From positions 620,001 to 684,000 of the forward strand of contig NZ_CP089301.1 of NCBI RefSeq assembly GCF_021227995.1: DNA of 64,000 nt, read 5' to 3'. The notes beneath the pieces were generated by a model. The model worked only from the letters and a program-made list of their open reading frames with translations, had not been told where the DNA came from and did not search any database. The stretch comes from Novosphingobium kaempferiae (GTDB lineage Bacteria > Pseudomonadota > Alphaproteobacteria > Sphingomonadales > Sphingomonadaceae). The position numbers and the translations under genes are program-made. Shown here in pieces: positions 1-7,862 of the stretch (positions within the stretch are counted from its first letter, which is position 1; every line of letters begins with the position of its first letter).

Positions 1-174
1 GGCGGCGTTGGTAATCGCGTTGTTCTTCGCGGTTTCGCTGCCAGTGAGTTGGCTCACGAAGAAAACGCCTGCAATCACGGCCAGCAGCACGGCGATTGCG
101 ATGACGACACTAGCGCCGGAGCTGCGGCGAGTTTCGACGACGGTGGTCGTGTGCGACGGATTGCGATCAGCCAT
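1..174 (-). CDS. Small single-pass membrane protein, C-terminus cut by window edge
   Basis: Reading leftward from ATG at 174, an open frame of 58 codons runs off the window. The N-terminus is polar (MADRNPSHTTTVV), followed by a hydrophobic segment at about residues 24-42 (VVIAIAVLLAVIAGVFF), so it looks like a membrane-anchored protein with a short cytoplasmic head. A good ribosome site (AGGTGAGG) sits just upstream of the ATG. No family is assigned and the missing C-terminus could carry a domain. Confidence 0.7.
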   Translation of the reverse strand, partial: MADRNPSHTTTVVETRRSSGASVVIAIAVLLAVIAGVFFVSQLTGSETAKNNAITNAA

Positions 175-383
175 TTACCTCACCTCACATTGTTGTCTGT
201 ACTGCCGTCAACTCCGCCAACCCGCATCGGTTGCACGCGGGCTTTTACATGAATGCCACTCGGGATGGATTGGCCTTTCCACAACCTCCCTCCGCCGAGC
301 GACAACGCCGTTATCCCGCGACAACGCTCTTCGAAATCCGATCAGTATGGAAGGGCTGCCACCGGGTGCGCCACACCCAGTCG

Positions 384-554
384 TCAGCTGCGTAAGGGAG
401 CAAGTTGCCGGTGAACATTGATGAGCGACGCTCGGTACGCCTGCATGACGCGAGTCGCCCATTGAGCCTGTTGGTTCACATCGCTCGGCTCATGGTCCGC
501 GTCGGCGGCGGCGACGATCTGGGTAGATCGAGTGGAGGCACGTTCGGTGGTCAT
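384..554 (-). CDS. Small hypothetical protein (56 aa)
   Basis: The frame from ATG at 554 gives a mostly polar, helix-prone 56-residue protein beginning MTTERASTRSTQ and ending RQLAPLRS. Composition looks protein-like, with a run of Ala/Asp and a Gln-rich middle. I see no strong ribosome site, and the family is unknown. It could be a chance frame in a gene-poor stretch. Confidence 0.35.
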   Translation of the reverse strand: MTTERASTRSTQIVAAADADHEPSDVNQQAQWATRVMQAYRASLINVHRQLAPLRS

Positions 555-911
555 AGGGCGTATTTGTCGTGTCGTATCATTTTTGGGTGGCGTGAAGTTG
601 TGGCATTCCGGGCCGGAAAATGCCGAGGACACAAATCAGTTCCGAGTTTAGTCTTGTCGCTTCAGCGCAAGGGCATGAAACGAGGCTCGCGCGCGATGAA
701 TGTTGTTGCAGGGACTCGCGCCAGCCTTATCCCCTCCATGCCCACGTCATTATCGCGGACTCGTAGTCGCGGTTCGATAAGGCATCACACGCTCTTGATG
801 CTCTGTGCGTCCTGGCCGTCGCTCAGCAAGCCGCGGCAAATGCTCGACGCATGAGAAGGACTGTAGTACTATAGAGCTGCAAGTGAGGTTCAAGCTGCGG
901 GGAAGAGCGTA
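555..911. other. Gene-poor stretch
   Basis: No frame in this stretch has a convincing start, ribosome site or recognisable protein sequence. No strong hairpin or repeat was noticed. Confidence 0.4.
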
Positions 912-1410
912 ATGGATACAGCGATTGCAAATCGGCAGTTCTTCGCGGGCCGAGACGCGCTTCTTCGCAATCACGGCCATAGTCATGGCGCTCATTAATG
1001 TTATCGCTTTTTCTCTGCTGTTCGCGTCTCTTTTGATCGGCGGGGTGGTAAAGCGGCGCGATCGCGAGTGGCATCCACGCCTGATCATATGCGGGATGGC
1101 AGCTATCATGGGCCCTTCATTTGGAAGGCTGCTGCCCGCCCCGTTGCTGATGTATTCGATGCTGACGGCAGTCTTCATTGGTATGATCGCATTTCCGGTG
1201 GCGGGTATCGTGCGGGACAAACGCCGATACGGGAAGGTGCATCCCGCGTGGTGGCTGGGCCTTGCTTCACTCCTGCTTTTACAACTGGCCACTGAGACAT
1301 TGGGCCGCAGTACGATCGCCGCGTCAATCTATGAGCATGTGGTAATCGGAACACCCGGTGCGCGCGTCCCGCCGCTCATCTACCAATCCCCGCCGTTCCC
1401 GACGTCTTAG
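912..1410 (+). pseudogene. Decayed multi-pass membrane protein gene
   Basis: ATG at 912 opens MDTAIANRQFFAGRDA, then the frame is lost near 960 where GACGCGCTTCTTCGC appears to lack two bases of a GCGCGC run. The next frame continues as FFAITAIVMALINVIAFS and reads to the stop at 1410. The later part (REWHPRLIICGMAAIMGP, FPVAGIVRDKRR, GKVHPAWWLG) resembles the C-terminal half of a sphingomonad multi-pass membrane protein family of unknown function. The central helices expected between the two parts seem to be missing, so an internal deletion is likely as well. Family resemblance is from memory. Confidence 0.65.
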
Positions 1411-1709
1411 TGGTAGTGTCGCCAGCCGCGCGGCTCACCTGTCGGAATGAACGACCCAGTGTGGACGGCTCTCCGTTGGCATGCGGCATATTGAGCTTTG
1501 CGTCGTTGGTTGGTGCGGCCGTGTGTCCGACCTGTTAATGCAGCATATGTGCTGCTGGTCATAATGCCATTAGCGCCGCTCGGGTCCCGACCATTTTCGC
1601 GTACTCGAGGTGCTGGGGCTAAACATGAGTTTTCCCGATCCGGCGGTTTCAACCGACTTGTGCATTCGCTCCTGTCCGCCCTTCCCAACCTCGTAAGCGC
1701 TGAGCGCAA

Positions 1710-1847
1710 TTGCGGCTCGAGGTACCGTTCGTCGTTGCTCATCATCGCCCAGATCATGCGGGCATTCTTGTTGGCGAGCGCCGCGGCGGCAACCTTGACC
1801 TTCTTGCGCGCCAGCAACTGCACGACCCAGGGCCGCTTCGACTTATG
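1710..1847 (-). pseudogene. C-terminal remnant of an IS110-family transposase
   Basis: The reverse frame reads HKSKRPWVVQLLARKK, then VAAAALANKNARMIWAMM and ERYLEP. The LLARKxxKVAAxALANKxAR-WAM pattern is the characteristic C-terminal tail of IS110/IS1111-type DEDD transposases. Nothing of the N-terminal RuvC-like domain or the Ser active site is present, a stop lies two codons upstream, and no intact element ends were seen. It is an old insertion-sequence scar, next to other damaged genes. Confidence 0.6.
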
Positions 1848-1960
1848 CGCTCAGCAAAGCGGATCCCAACCCAGACCACGACCTTGGCTAGCACACGGCG
1901 TACCTGGCTACCTGAGCCAAGCCGATGGCTTGCGCGACTAATTTTTGGAAAGGAACCGAC

Positions 1961-2491
1961 ATGACGTTTTTGGACAAGGCGATCGCTGCGATCACACCTC
2001 CGGAAAGCGAAGAGGCGCGCCAGAAAGCACGCCGGAATGCCGAGAGCATTGCCACGCCCGGCGGCTGGCTTAGGAAAATCCTCGATCACCATCGCGGCAT
2101 TGAGGCGCAGTTCGAAGCGGTGCGCGCTGCCCCCGACGCGCAGAGCCGCCGCGCTGAAGAAAAGGCGCGAAGCCTTCTTCTGACCGGTCACGCGCTCGCG
2201 GAGGAAGCAGCGGTCTATCCCGCGCGCAAACGATCATCAGGTCGCCCATGCCGCACTTGCCTATCAGGAGCAGTCGGCGGCGAAGATGGAGCTTGGTCCC
2301 CTCCAGCGGACCGATCCGATGAGCCAGGACTATCTCGACAAGCTCGAGCATATCCGCGGCGCGGTTGCCCTCCATATCTACTCCGAGGAAGGCACCTGGT
2401 TTGCGCAGCTCGCGGAAGCGCCGGATGCCGCCGAACAGGATCGCATAGTCTGCACTATGACGAGGAGTATCGCCGCTATTCGGGCGCATGA
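1961..2491 (+). pseudogene. Hemerythrin (HHE) domain protein, disrupted by two compensating frameshifts
   Basis: ATG at 1961 follows a clear GGAAAGGAACC ribosome site. The first frame gives a hemerythrin-like start (LRKILDHHRGIEAQF, GHALAEEAAVYPA). Near 2230 the coding sense moves to another frame (ANDHQVAHAALAYQEQSAAKMEL, DYLDKLEHIRGAVALHIYSEEG), and near 2450 it returns to the first frame (HYDEEYRRYSGA, stop 2489-2491). Stitched together this is a full-length protein of about 176 residues with the His/Glu iron ligands of the family. Either the gene is dead, translating only a truncated product, or two small indels are sequencing errors. Confidence 0.75.
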
Positions 2492-2574
2492 CCTGACCGT
2501 GGGAATTCCCGCAAAGTCACATTTTCATCGAAAAGGGCCGGACAACGTTCGAGTATTATGAGAATGAGCATCCT

Positions 2575-3201
2575 ATGACGGCCAGCTCGACAGTTCGCCC
2601 CACCGCGCCCTTCCACGACAGCGGCGATGACAGAATTGCCTTGGTCATTCTTGATATGATCAACTGCTTCGATTTCGAGGGCGCCGATTTGCTCGCACCC
2701 CGCGCCCAGCAGGCGGCAAACGCCATTCGCTTCTTGCGCGATCAGGCCGACGCGGCGCAGTGTCCCGTCATCTACGTCAATGACAATTTCGGGGAGTGGC
2801 ATTCGGAAGCCTCAAAGCTCGTTCAGCAGGCCATCGACGCAAACAGCCCGACCGCCAGACTTTTGAAGCCGCGTGGTGAAGATTATTTCATTATCAAGCC
2901 GCAATACTCGGGCTTCTACTCGACAAATCTCGGCGTGCTTCTGCCAAAGTTAGGCGTAAGGCGATTGATGCTGACCGGCATTGCCGCCGACATGTGCGTG
3001 CTGTTCACTGCCGCCGATGCGGCCATGCGTGACTATGCTCTGTGGGTGCCGTCCGACGCCATCGCCGCTGACACTCAAGAAAAGCATGATGCTGCGCTCA
3101 GCATAATGGAACGCGCTACCAAGGCCGAGGTCCGGTCTACAACCGACCTCACGCTTGCCGAGTGGGACCGCACCTCGCACGGGGGACAACGAGCCGATTG
3201 A
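2575..3201 (+). CDS. Isochorismatase-like cysteine hydrolase
   Basis: This 208-residue protein has the isochorismatase/nicotinamidase fold signature. A catalytic Asp lies in the first strand (VILDMINCF), Lys in the middle (IIKPQYSGF), and the nucleophilic Cys late (GIAADMCVLFTA). Such enzymes hydrolyse amides or vinyl ethers, and the substrate cannot be told from sequence. The length is normal for the family. The start codon is preceded by GAGAATGAGCATCCT, a modest ribosome site. It stands alone, 83 bases after the broken hemerythrin gene, so it may share that transcript. Confidence 0.88.
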   Translation: MTASSTVRPTAPFHDSGDDRIALVILDMINCFDFEGADLLAPRAQQAANAIRFLRDQADAAQCPVIYVNDNFGEWHSEASKLVQQAIDANSPTARLLKPRGEDYFIIKPQYSGFYSTNLGVLLPKLGVRRLMLTGIAADMCVLFTAADAAMRDYALWVPSDAIAADTQEKHDAALSIMERATKAEVRSTTDLTLAEWDRTSHGGQRAD

Positions 3202-3480
3202 TCTGCGGAGCCTATCATCCAAAGTCCTGCTGTGCTGGTTGCTTACAAGGCCGGCAAATTAAAAGCGCAGCGTGGCGTCGTCCCGTCGATCCGAAGCGTG
3301 CTCCTGCCATGGGCCAAGGGGAGATGATGAACCCTCGTCGAACGGTCTTCAGCTCGCGGCCGCACGTCTCTTACCGCAGTTGATGCTGGCCAGACAGCAA
3401 CGCGCAGGACATGCCCGTGGTCTGACGCCCGTAAGCGAGCCGAACCCTCGCACCCCAAAAGCCCGATCCTGCGCGCCGCA

Positions 3481-4425
3481 TCACCGCAGGAGCGGCGCAA
3501 TCGTTGCCAGATCGTTGCGGATCGTAGTCGCTGCGACGCCAGCCTCCCCCATCGCATGGCTGATCTGATCGAGCCCTTTGGTGACGTCGCCCGCTGCGTA
3601 GAGGCCGGCGATCGTGGTGCGTTGATGCCGGTCGACGACAAGGCATCCCTCGTCCGTGGCCTTCGCCCCAAGGGTGGTAGCAAGCTCGGATCGGATCGCG
3701 GACCCGAGCGCGGGATAAACGGTATCGAACCGCGCCTTTCCGCCAGGGACAGGCACAATAATCTGGTCGCCCTCGATGACCAGAGGTTCGCAAGGTCCGT
3801 CCTTGAGCACCACTCGGGCATCGACCAGTCTTTGCCGTTCGATGTCGCTGAGCGCATGATCACCCGCCGGAGAGACGAGCGTGACGTCGCGCGAATACAT
3901 TCGCAAAAACAGGGCTTCGTTATGGCCGTGGGTCTGTGTGCCTATGACAGCGATGCGCTTGTCCGTTACCTCATAGCCGTCGCAGATAGGGCAATAGCGC
4001 AACAGTCCCCGCCGCAGGGCGATGTCATGAATGTCCAGCGCCATTGGCGGACGGTTGTTGACGACGCCCGTCGCCAGCAAGACCGAACGCGCACGCCATC
4101 TCCGCGAACCGCTCTTCGCCATGAACCCTGCTTTCGCCCGTGCAAGAGACTCGATGGCCCCCGACACGACGTTGACCCCGAACTCTCCAGCTTGCGCGCG
4201 CATCCGCGCGAGCAGATCGGGCCCCGTGATGCCACCGGGAAATCCGGCATGATTGTGGGTCAGGGGTATGAGCGACGCTCGGCTTCCGCCTGCATCCACG
4301 ATCCGGATCGAAAGTCGAAACCGTGCGAGATAGATGGCCGCCGTCAGCCCGGCAGGCCCCCCGCCGATGATCAAGCAGTCGAGCGGTGGGTCCTCGTCCC
4401 TCGCGTCTGAAGCTAAGATCGTCAT
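3481..4425 (-). CDS. Thioredoxin-reductase-like NAD(P)/FAD oxidoreductase
   Basis: This 314-residue flavoprotein has an N-terminal FAD-binding motif ([12 protein letters not shown], residues about 19-30), a redox-type CPICDGYE motif near residue 144, a second dinucleotide region ([14 protein letters not shown]) and the C-terminal flavin motif [11 protein letters not shown]. This is the layout of thioredoxin reductases with CPIC in place of the usual CATC. The NAD(P) glycine motif is degenerate, so cofactor preference is unclear. The physiological acceptor is unknown. It lies downstream of the PRC-barrel gene on the same strand, 70 bases away, and probably belongs to that stress cluster. Confidence 0.88.
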   Translation of the reverse strand: MTILASDARDEDPPLDCLIIGGGPAGLTAAIYLARFRLSIRIVDAGGSRASLIPLTHNHAGFPGGITGPDLLARMRAQAGEFGVNVVSGAIESLARAKAGFMAKSGSRRWRARSVLLATGVVNNRPPMALDIHDIALRRGLLRYCPICDGYEVTDKRIAVIGTQTHGHNEALFLRMYSRDVTLVSPAGDHALSDIERQRLVDARVVLKDGPCEPLVIEGDQIIVPVPGGKARFDTVYPALGSAIRSELATTLGAKATDEGCLVVDRHQRTTIAGLYAAGDVTKGLDQISHAMGEAGVAATTIRNDLATIAPLLR

Positions 4426-4495
4426 GATGCGACGTCGCCCAGGCCTGGCGCCCCCGGCAGTGTAAAGGGCGTTTCGCTTAGACTGCGTGCCTGCG

Positions 4496-5092
4496 TCATC
4501 GTATCAGTTTCCGCTCAACGGCGACGGGCGCTGCGGGCCAATCGCCTTCCTTCAAAGATGGGAGCGCCTCGAAGCGATCGAGGGCACAGACCAGTTCGAG
4601 TTTCTCGCAGGCGAAGCGGATATCTGCGCGCGCGACCGCTCGGAGAGTCTCTGCGATGCCACCGACGCCGTCCGAGGCCACCACCACATAACTGACGTGC
4701 CCCGTCTCGCACGCCACTAGCGCCTCGACCGCCTTGCCCACGGCCCGGCCATCTGCGGTTACGACCGGCATCCCGCTGATGCCCGTGGCGGTGAAAAGAT
4801 CGGGGTGACGTGATCGGCGACTTGCCGCCTCGGCCGACTTACCGCCGTCCTCATAGGCGCGTTGCCGGCCAAGCCACCGCCAGATGCCGACAATGTTGAC
4901 GAAGGTCAGGAAAACGTTGGTGGCGAGGAGGTTGGTCTGCCCGGTTGCGAAACCGAGGAGTGACCAGGCAAGAGATCCAGCCGTGAAGATCACGAACCCC
5001 CACCCGGTGACACGCGCCCCAAGATTGGCAGCGGTCATCATCGCAGCGATCATTGTGGCGACAGGGGCAACCCAGCCGGCAAGCGTTTCCAG
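4496..5092 (-). CDS. Membrane protein with C-terminal PRC-barrel domain
   Basis: The N-terminal half has about three hydrophobic segments ([51 protein letters not shown]). The C-terminal half is a PRC-barrel-like region ([29 protein letters not shown]). I place the start at CTG 5092, giving METLAGW, because AAAAGGA lies seven bases upstream and no ATG or GTG fits before the first helix. The frame is open further upstream but that part is not protein-like. PRC barrels are small adaptor domains. Here the protein may sense or organise membrane stress, which is inference from the neighbours. Confidence 0.75.
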   Translation of the reverse strand: METLAGWVAPVATMIAAMMTAANLGARVTGWGFVIFTAGSLAWSLLGFATGQTNLLATNVFLTFVNIVGIWRWLGRQRAYEDGGKSAEAASRRSRHPDLFTATGISGMPVVTADGRAVGKAVEALVACETGHVSYVVVASDGVGGIAETLRAVARADIRFACEKLELVCALDRFEALPSLKEGDWPAAPVAVERKLIR

Positions 5093-5178
5093 AATGAATT
5101 CCTTTTTTCTTGAACGACCAAAATGCGGTCCAATGTGCTGGGCGCCAAACGGAAGCGGAGATTGGGCGAGACACGCGC

Positions 5179-5835
5179 CTATTCGCCGGTTTGGCTGTGC
5201 GGCGCTGCCACCGCTTTGGATTCCGGCGATTCCCGCTGGCGCAGGAAGATAGACAGCACCACCAGAACTGCAGTCGAGAGGAACTCGCTTTGCCAGTTCT
5301 GGAAGGATTCGAACCAAAGCTGTGCATCGCCGAGATAGGCCCAGACCGTTGGTGCGACTTCACCATGTTCAATGGCATCCTGGGCGGCGACCCGAGCGCT
5401 TTGAGTCCAGTGCATGACGAATGACATCAGGAACAGCCCCGCCAGAGCACTTCCCAGGGACCGCGCATAGAGTGCTCGCCAGAGTGGTCCCCAGCGCAGG
5501 ATCGCAGGCGCGCCGGGCTTGCCCGCTTGCGTAACAAGGTCTGCATCTCGCCTCGGTTCGTCCGGATCTTTTGACTCGGCGGAACCGCGCTGGATGAAGC
5601 AGGCAGTGAGGACGACATAGGTCGCCATCTGCAAAAATTCGCTCTCCCAATTCTCGAACACGCTCGAGAGAAATTCCGGGCTAATCGTATAGGCCAGAAG
5701 GCTGAGGATCGGCTGGCTGTGTCTCCGTGCATCATCCATCGCGACGTGCCAGCCCGCAAGCCATTGGCCAAAGATCGAGCCTGCGAACAGGAGTAATAGG
5801 ACCAGGGTCAGCCCGTTATTCTTCAAGAACTGCAT
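5179..5835 (-). CDS. DUF6766 family membrane protein
   Basis: The 218-residue protein starts MQFLKNNGLTLVLLLLFAGS. It has an N-terminal helix, a repeated aromatic motif (FENWESEFLQM and FQNWQSEFLST, residues about 60 and 185) next to hydrophobic segments, and a central helix (LGSALAGLFLMSFVMHW). This matches the DUF6766 family as I remember it; its function is unknown. ATG at 5835 has GAGAGG six bases upstream and is preferred to an in-frame ATG at 5856. It sits between the PRC-barrel gene and a small acidic protein in one minus-strand series. Confidence 0.82.
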   Translation of the reverse strand: MQFLKNNGLTLVLLLLFAGSIFGQWLAGWHVAMDDARRHSQPILSLLAYTISPEFLSSVFENWESEFLQMATYVVLTACFIQRGSAESKDPDEPRRDADLVTQAGKPGAPAILRWGPLWRALYARSLGSALAGLFLMSFVMHWTQSARVAAQDAIEHGEVAPTVWAYLGDAQLWFESFQNWQSEFLSTAVLVVLSIFLRQRESPESKAVAAPHSQTGE

Positions 5836-5894
5836 ATCGGGCCTCTCTTTCTCCATTCACCGTCGAGACCGCCGGCCGCCCGAGGGCGGGCCAA

Positions 5895-6095
5895 TTAAGC
5901 CCTAGCGTCGCCTTGCCGGCTTTGGCCGCGTGCGGCCTCGGCAGCCGATATGAGGCTATGGGCAGTACCGGTCGCAGCATCGGCAGTCATCGTAACCGCC
6001 ACGCCGTCGGGGCCTTCGAGGATGACAACCCCGGCCTCCGCAGTTGCGACGCCGGGCTCAGTCTCGGGTTGGGGAACAGTATCTGGAATGCTCAT
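5895..6095 (-). CDS. Small acidic hypothetical protein (66 aa)
   Basis: ATG at 6095 overlaps the TGA of the Crp/Fnr gene (ATGA), the usual sign of translational coupling. The product is Thr/Ala/Glu-rich with a short hydrophobic stretch (GVVILEGPDGVAVTM) and no motif I recognise. The overlap and the clean stop before the DUF6766 gene support a real operon member. Confidence 0.6.
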   Translation of the reverse strand: MSIPDTVPQPETEPGVATAEAGVVILEGPDGVAVTMTADAATGTAHSLISAAEAARGQSRQGDARA

Positions 6096-6838
6096 TTTTG
6101 CGCCTTTCGTGCTTCGCCCGGCGCGAACGCGGGCGCGATGTAGAGATAGGCAGGGTCGAACTCACCGCGACGGGCCAGCTTTTCGGGATCGGGGATTTCG
6201 ACGAGCGAGGATCGGAACGTGCAGAGCTGCTCCTCGCGTAGCTGCCGCATGATGCGGTTCACATGGACGCTGGTGAGGCCACAAATCTCTGCAAGGTCAT
6301 TCTGCGTAAGCCCCAGCGCGAAGCGCCTGCCATCGCTCAACCCTGCTGATATGAGCCGCGCGTTCGTTTCTGAAAGGAAATGGGCAACCCGGCCCAGTGC
6401 ATCCAGACGTCCCAGACGAAAGAGCCAGGCCCGATGAATGGCAGCGTCGATGAGGGTAGCGAACCAGAGTTTGTCGACGAGCGCGGGCATGTCGGTCTTG
6501 ATCCGGTCGAGCGCGGTATGGGGTACGATCGCCACGGTAGCGGCCGTCATCGTCGCGACATCGTGATCAAGGGTTTTGAGCGGATAGGAATGAAGATCGA
6601 CAAAGTCGCCAGGCACATGGACCGCCACGAGCTGCCGCAATCCACGACGGTCGTCGATATAGCGTGACATGAACCCTTCGATGAGCAGAGTGCTCTGCTC
6701 GAGCCGCTCACCGGCTCGAACGATGATCTCCCGCGGGCCCACTTTTCTGACTTCGGCAATGGCATCCTCGAGCATAGCACGCTCGGCAGGTTCCAAAACG
6801 ACGCCGCGCCGTTCTCTCAAAAAGCGTTCTGTAACCAT
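6092..6838 (-). CDS. Crp/Fnr-family transcriptional regulator
   Basis: The 248-residue protein has an N-terminal cyclic-nucleotide-like beta barrel (EIIVRAGERLEQSTLLIEG, VAVHVPGDFVDLHSY), a dimerisation helix (residues about 125-155) and a C-terminal winged helix (LTQNDLAEICGLTSVHVNRIMRQL). No Fnr-type cysteine cluster is visible, so it is not an obvious oxygen sensor. The start at 6838 has GAGCGAGG upstream. It heads the 6095-5179 gene series and may control it. A further open stretch upstream is not used. Confidence 0.9.
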   Translation of the reverse strand: MVTERFLRERRGVVLEPAERAMLEDAIAEVRKVGPREIIVRAGERLEQSTLLIEGFMSRYIDDRRGLRQLVAVHVPGDFVDLHSYPLKTLDHDVATMTAATVAIVPHTALDRIKTDMPALVDKLWFATLIDAAIHRAWLFRLGRLDALGRVAHFLSETNARLISAGLSDGRRFALGLTQNDLAEICGLTSVHVNRIMRQLREEQLCTFRSSLVEIPDPEKLARRGEFDPAYLYIAPAFAPGEARKAQK

Positions 6839-6886
6839 GTTTGCCTCGCTCGTTCCTCCGATCGGCGCTGAGCGCGCCGCTTGTGA

Positions 6887-6907
6887 CGCCCCCAAAAGAC
6901 GGGGGCG
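6887..6907 (-). terminator. Hairpin between hemerythrin and Crp/Fnr genes
   Basis: CGCCCCC (6887-6893) and GGGGGCG (6901-6907) form a perfect seven-pair stem with a short loop containing the T-run of the minus strand. It lies 36 bases after the hemerythrin stop at 6943, so it may end or attenuate that transcript before the Crp/Fnr gene. Confidence 0.5.
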
Positions 6908-6942
6908 CCCAAGGGGTTCCCGGCGAAGCGCGGTCTTCCCGA

Positions 6943-7470
6943 CTACTGCCCGGCCTCCGCCATCAGCTCGGCTTTGCGTTCGGCAAGCTGGACGCCGAGG
7001 GCCTTGAGATCGAGGTCGCTGTCCCGGGCTTCCGGGAACATTTCGCTCTCCTCTTCCTCGACATGGTGCGAAACATATTCGCCAAGGACGGTGACCTTGG
7101 CATCATAGAGCGACTCGCCTGGTTCCATCGCGCGGATTTCCGCGATCAACTGCTTGGCGCTGGCATGCTCGACTTCGGCTTCATCGAGGAGATCGTCATC
7201 ATCGATGCCCTCGCGGGCCGCTGGGTAGAAAATCTCTTCCTCGATCTGGGTGTGGACCGTCAGCGCCAGGCAGATACGCTCGGCGAGTGCCTTCTTCTCG
7301 GCCGTGTCATCCAGCTTTTCATAGTCCTTGAAATAGCCCTCCACCTCGCGGTGATCGGCCTTCAGCAGCTTGATTGCATCGGCAGGCTTCGCGGCGGCCC
7401 TCTGGGTCTTGCGGGCTGTCTTGGAGCCAGTCTTCGGCTTGGCTTCGGTTGTGGTCTTGGTTTCGAGCAT
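6943..7470 (-). CDS. Hemerythrin-domain protein
   Basis: After a Lys/Ala-rich, probably disordered N-terminus (residues 1-32), the HHE domain follows: LLKADHREVEGYF, LALTVHTQIEEEIFYPA, AEVEHASAKQLI and YVSHHVEEEESEMFPEA. These supply the His/Glu/Asp ligands of a non-haem di-iron site that binds oxygen or senses redox state. ATG at 7470 has GAGGAG eight bases upstream. The gene is divergent from the catalase gene across a 392-base gap, which suggests shared stress control. Confidence 0.9.
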   Translation of the reverse strand: MLETKTTTEAKPKTGSKTARKTQRAAAKPADAIKLLKADHREVEGYFKDYEKLDDTAEKKALAERICLALTVHTQIEEEIFYPAAREGIDDDDLLDEAEVEHASAKQLIAEIRAMEPGESLYDAKVTVLGEYVSHHVEEEESEMFPEARDSDLDLKALGVQLAERKAELMAEAGQ

Positions 7471-7862
7471 GGGATGCTCCTCGTCGCTCGACCTCATGTG
7501 GATCGATGTCGTTGGAACAACGGTTCAGCCACCGGTTCGGAACTTCGCTCAGCCAAAAACTAATCTCTATCAGGACGATTTTTGCAGATTTGATAGCTTT
7601 GCGGCGGTCGCGTGCTGAGGGTCGCCAACAATCGACCTGACTTAGATTAGTATTGAGGTGCACGAGGCAACTCCTGCGCCTTCCATCGATTGCGGATTCG
7701 ATTGGCGAGCGTTGTCGATACGAAGTTCTAAGGACGTCCGTGCACCCGGCGCACTTTCCCACGAACCCGGCGCGCGTTGAGCCGGCACTCCCCGCGGCTC
7801 GCCTGACCAGATTGAGCCGACGAAAACCGACCCGACCCGCGAACGACAAGGATCGTGTGACC

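Noticed and set aside
405..854. Open 149-codon plus-strand frame
   Set aside because: Weak TTG start without ribosome site and an Arg/Ser-rich product with no domain; overlaps a better minus-strand candidate.
7512..7535. GGAAC...GGTT spacing like a general-stress (EcfG) promoter upstream of the catalase
   Set aside because: Spacing is off by about one base and the site lies 330 bases from the start codon, so it is not good enough to annotate.
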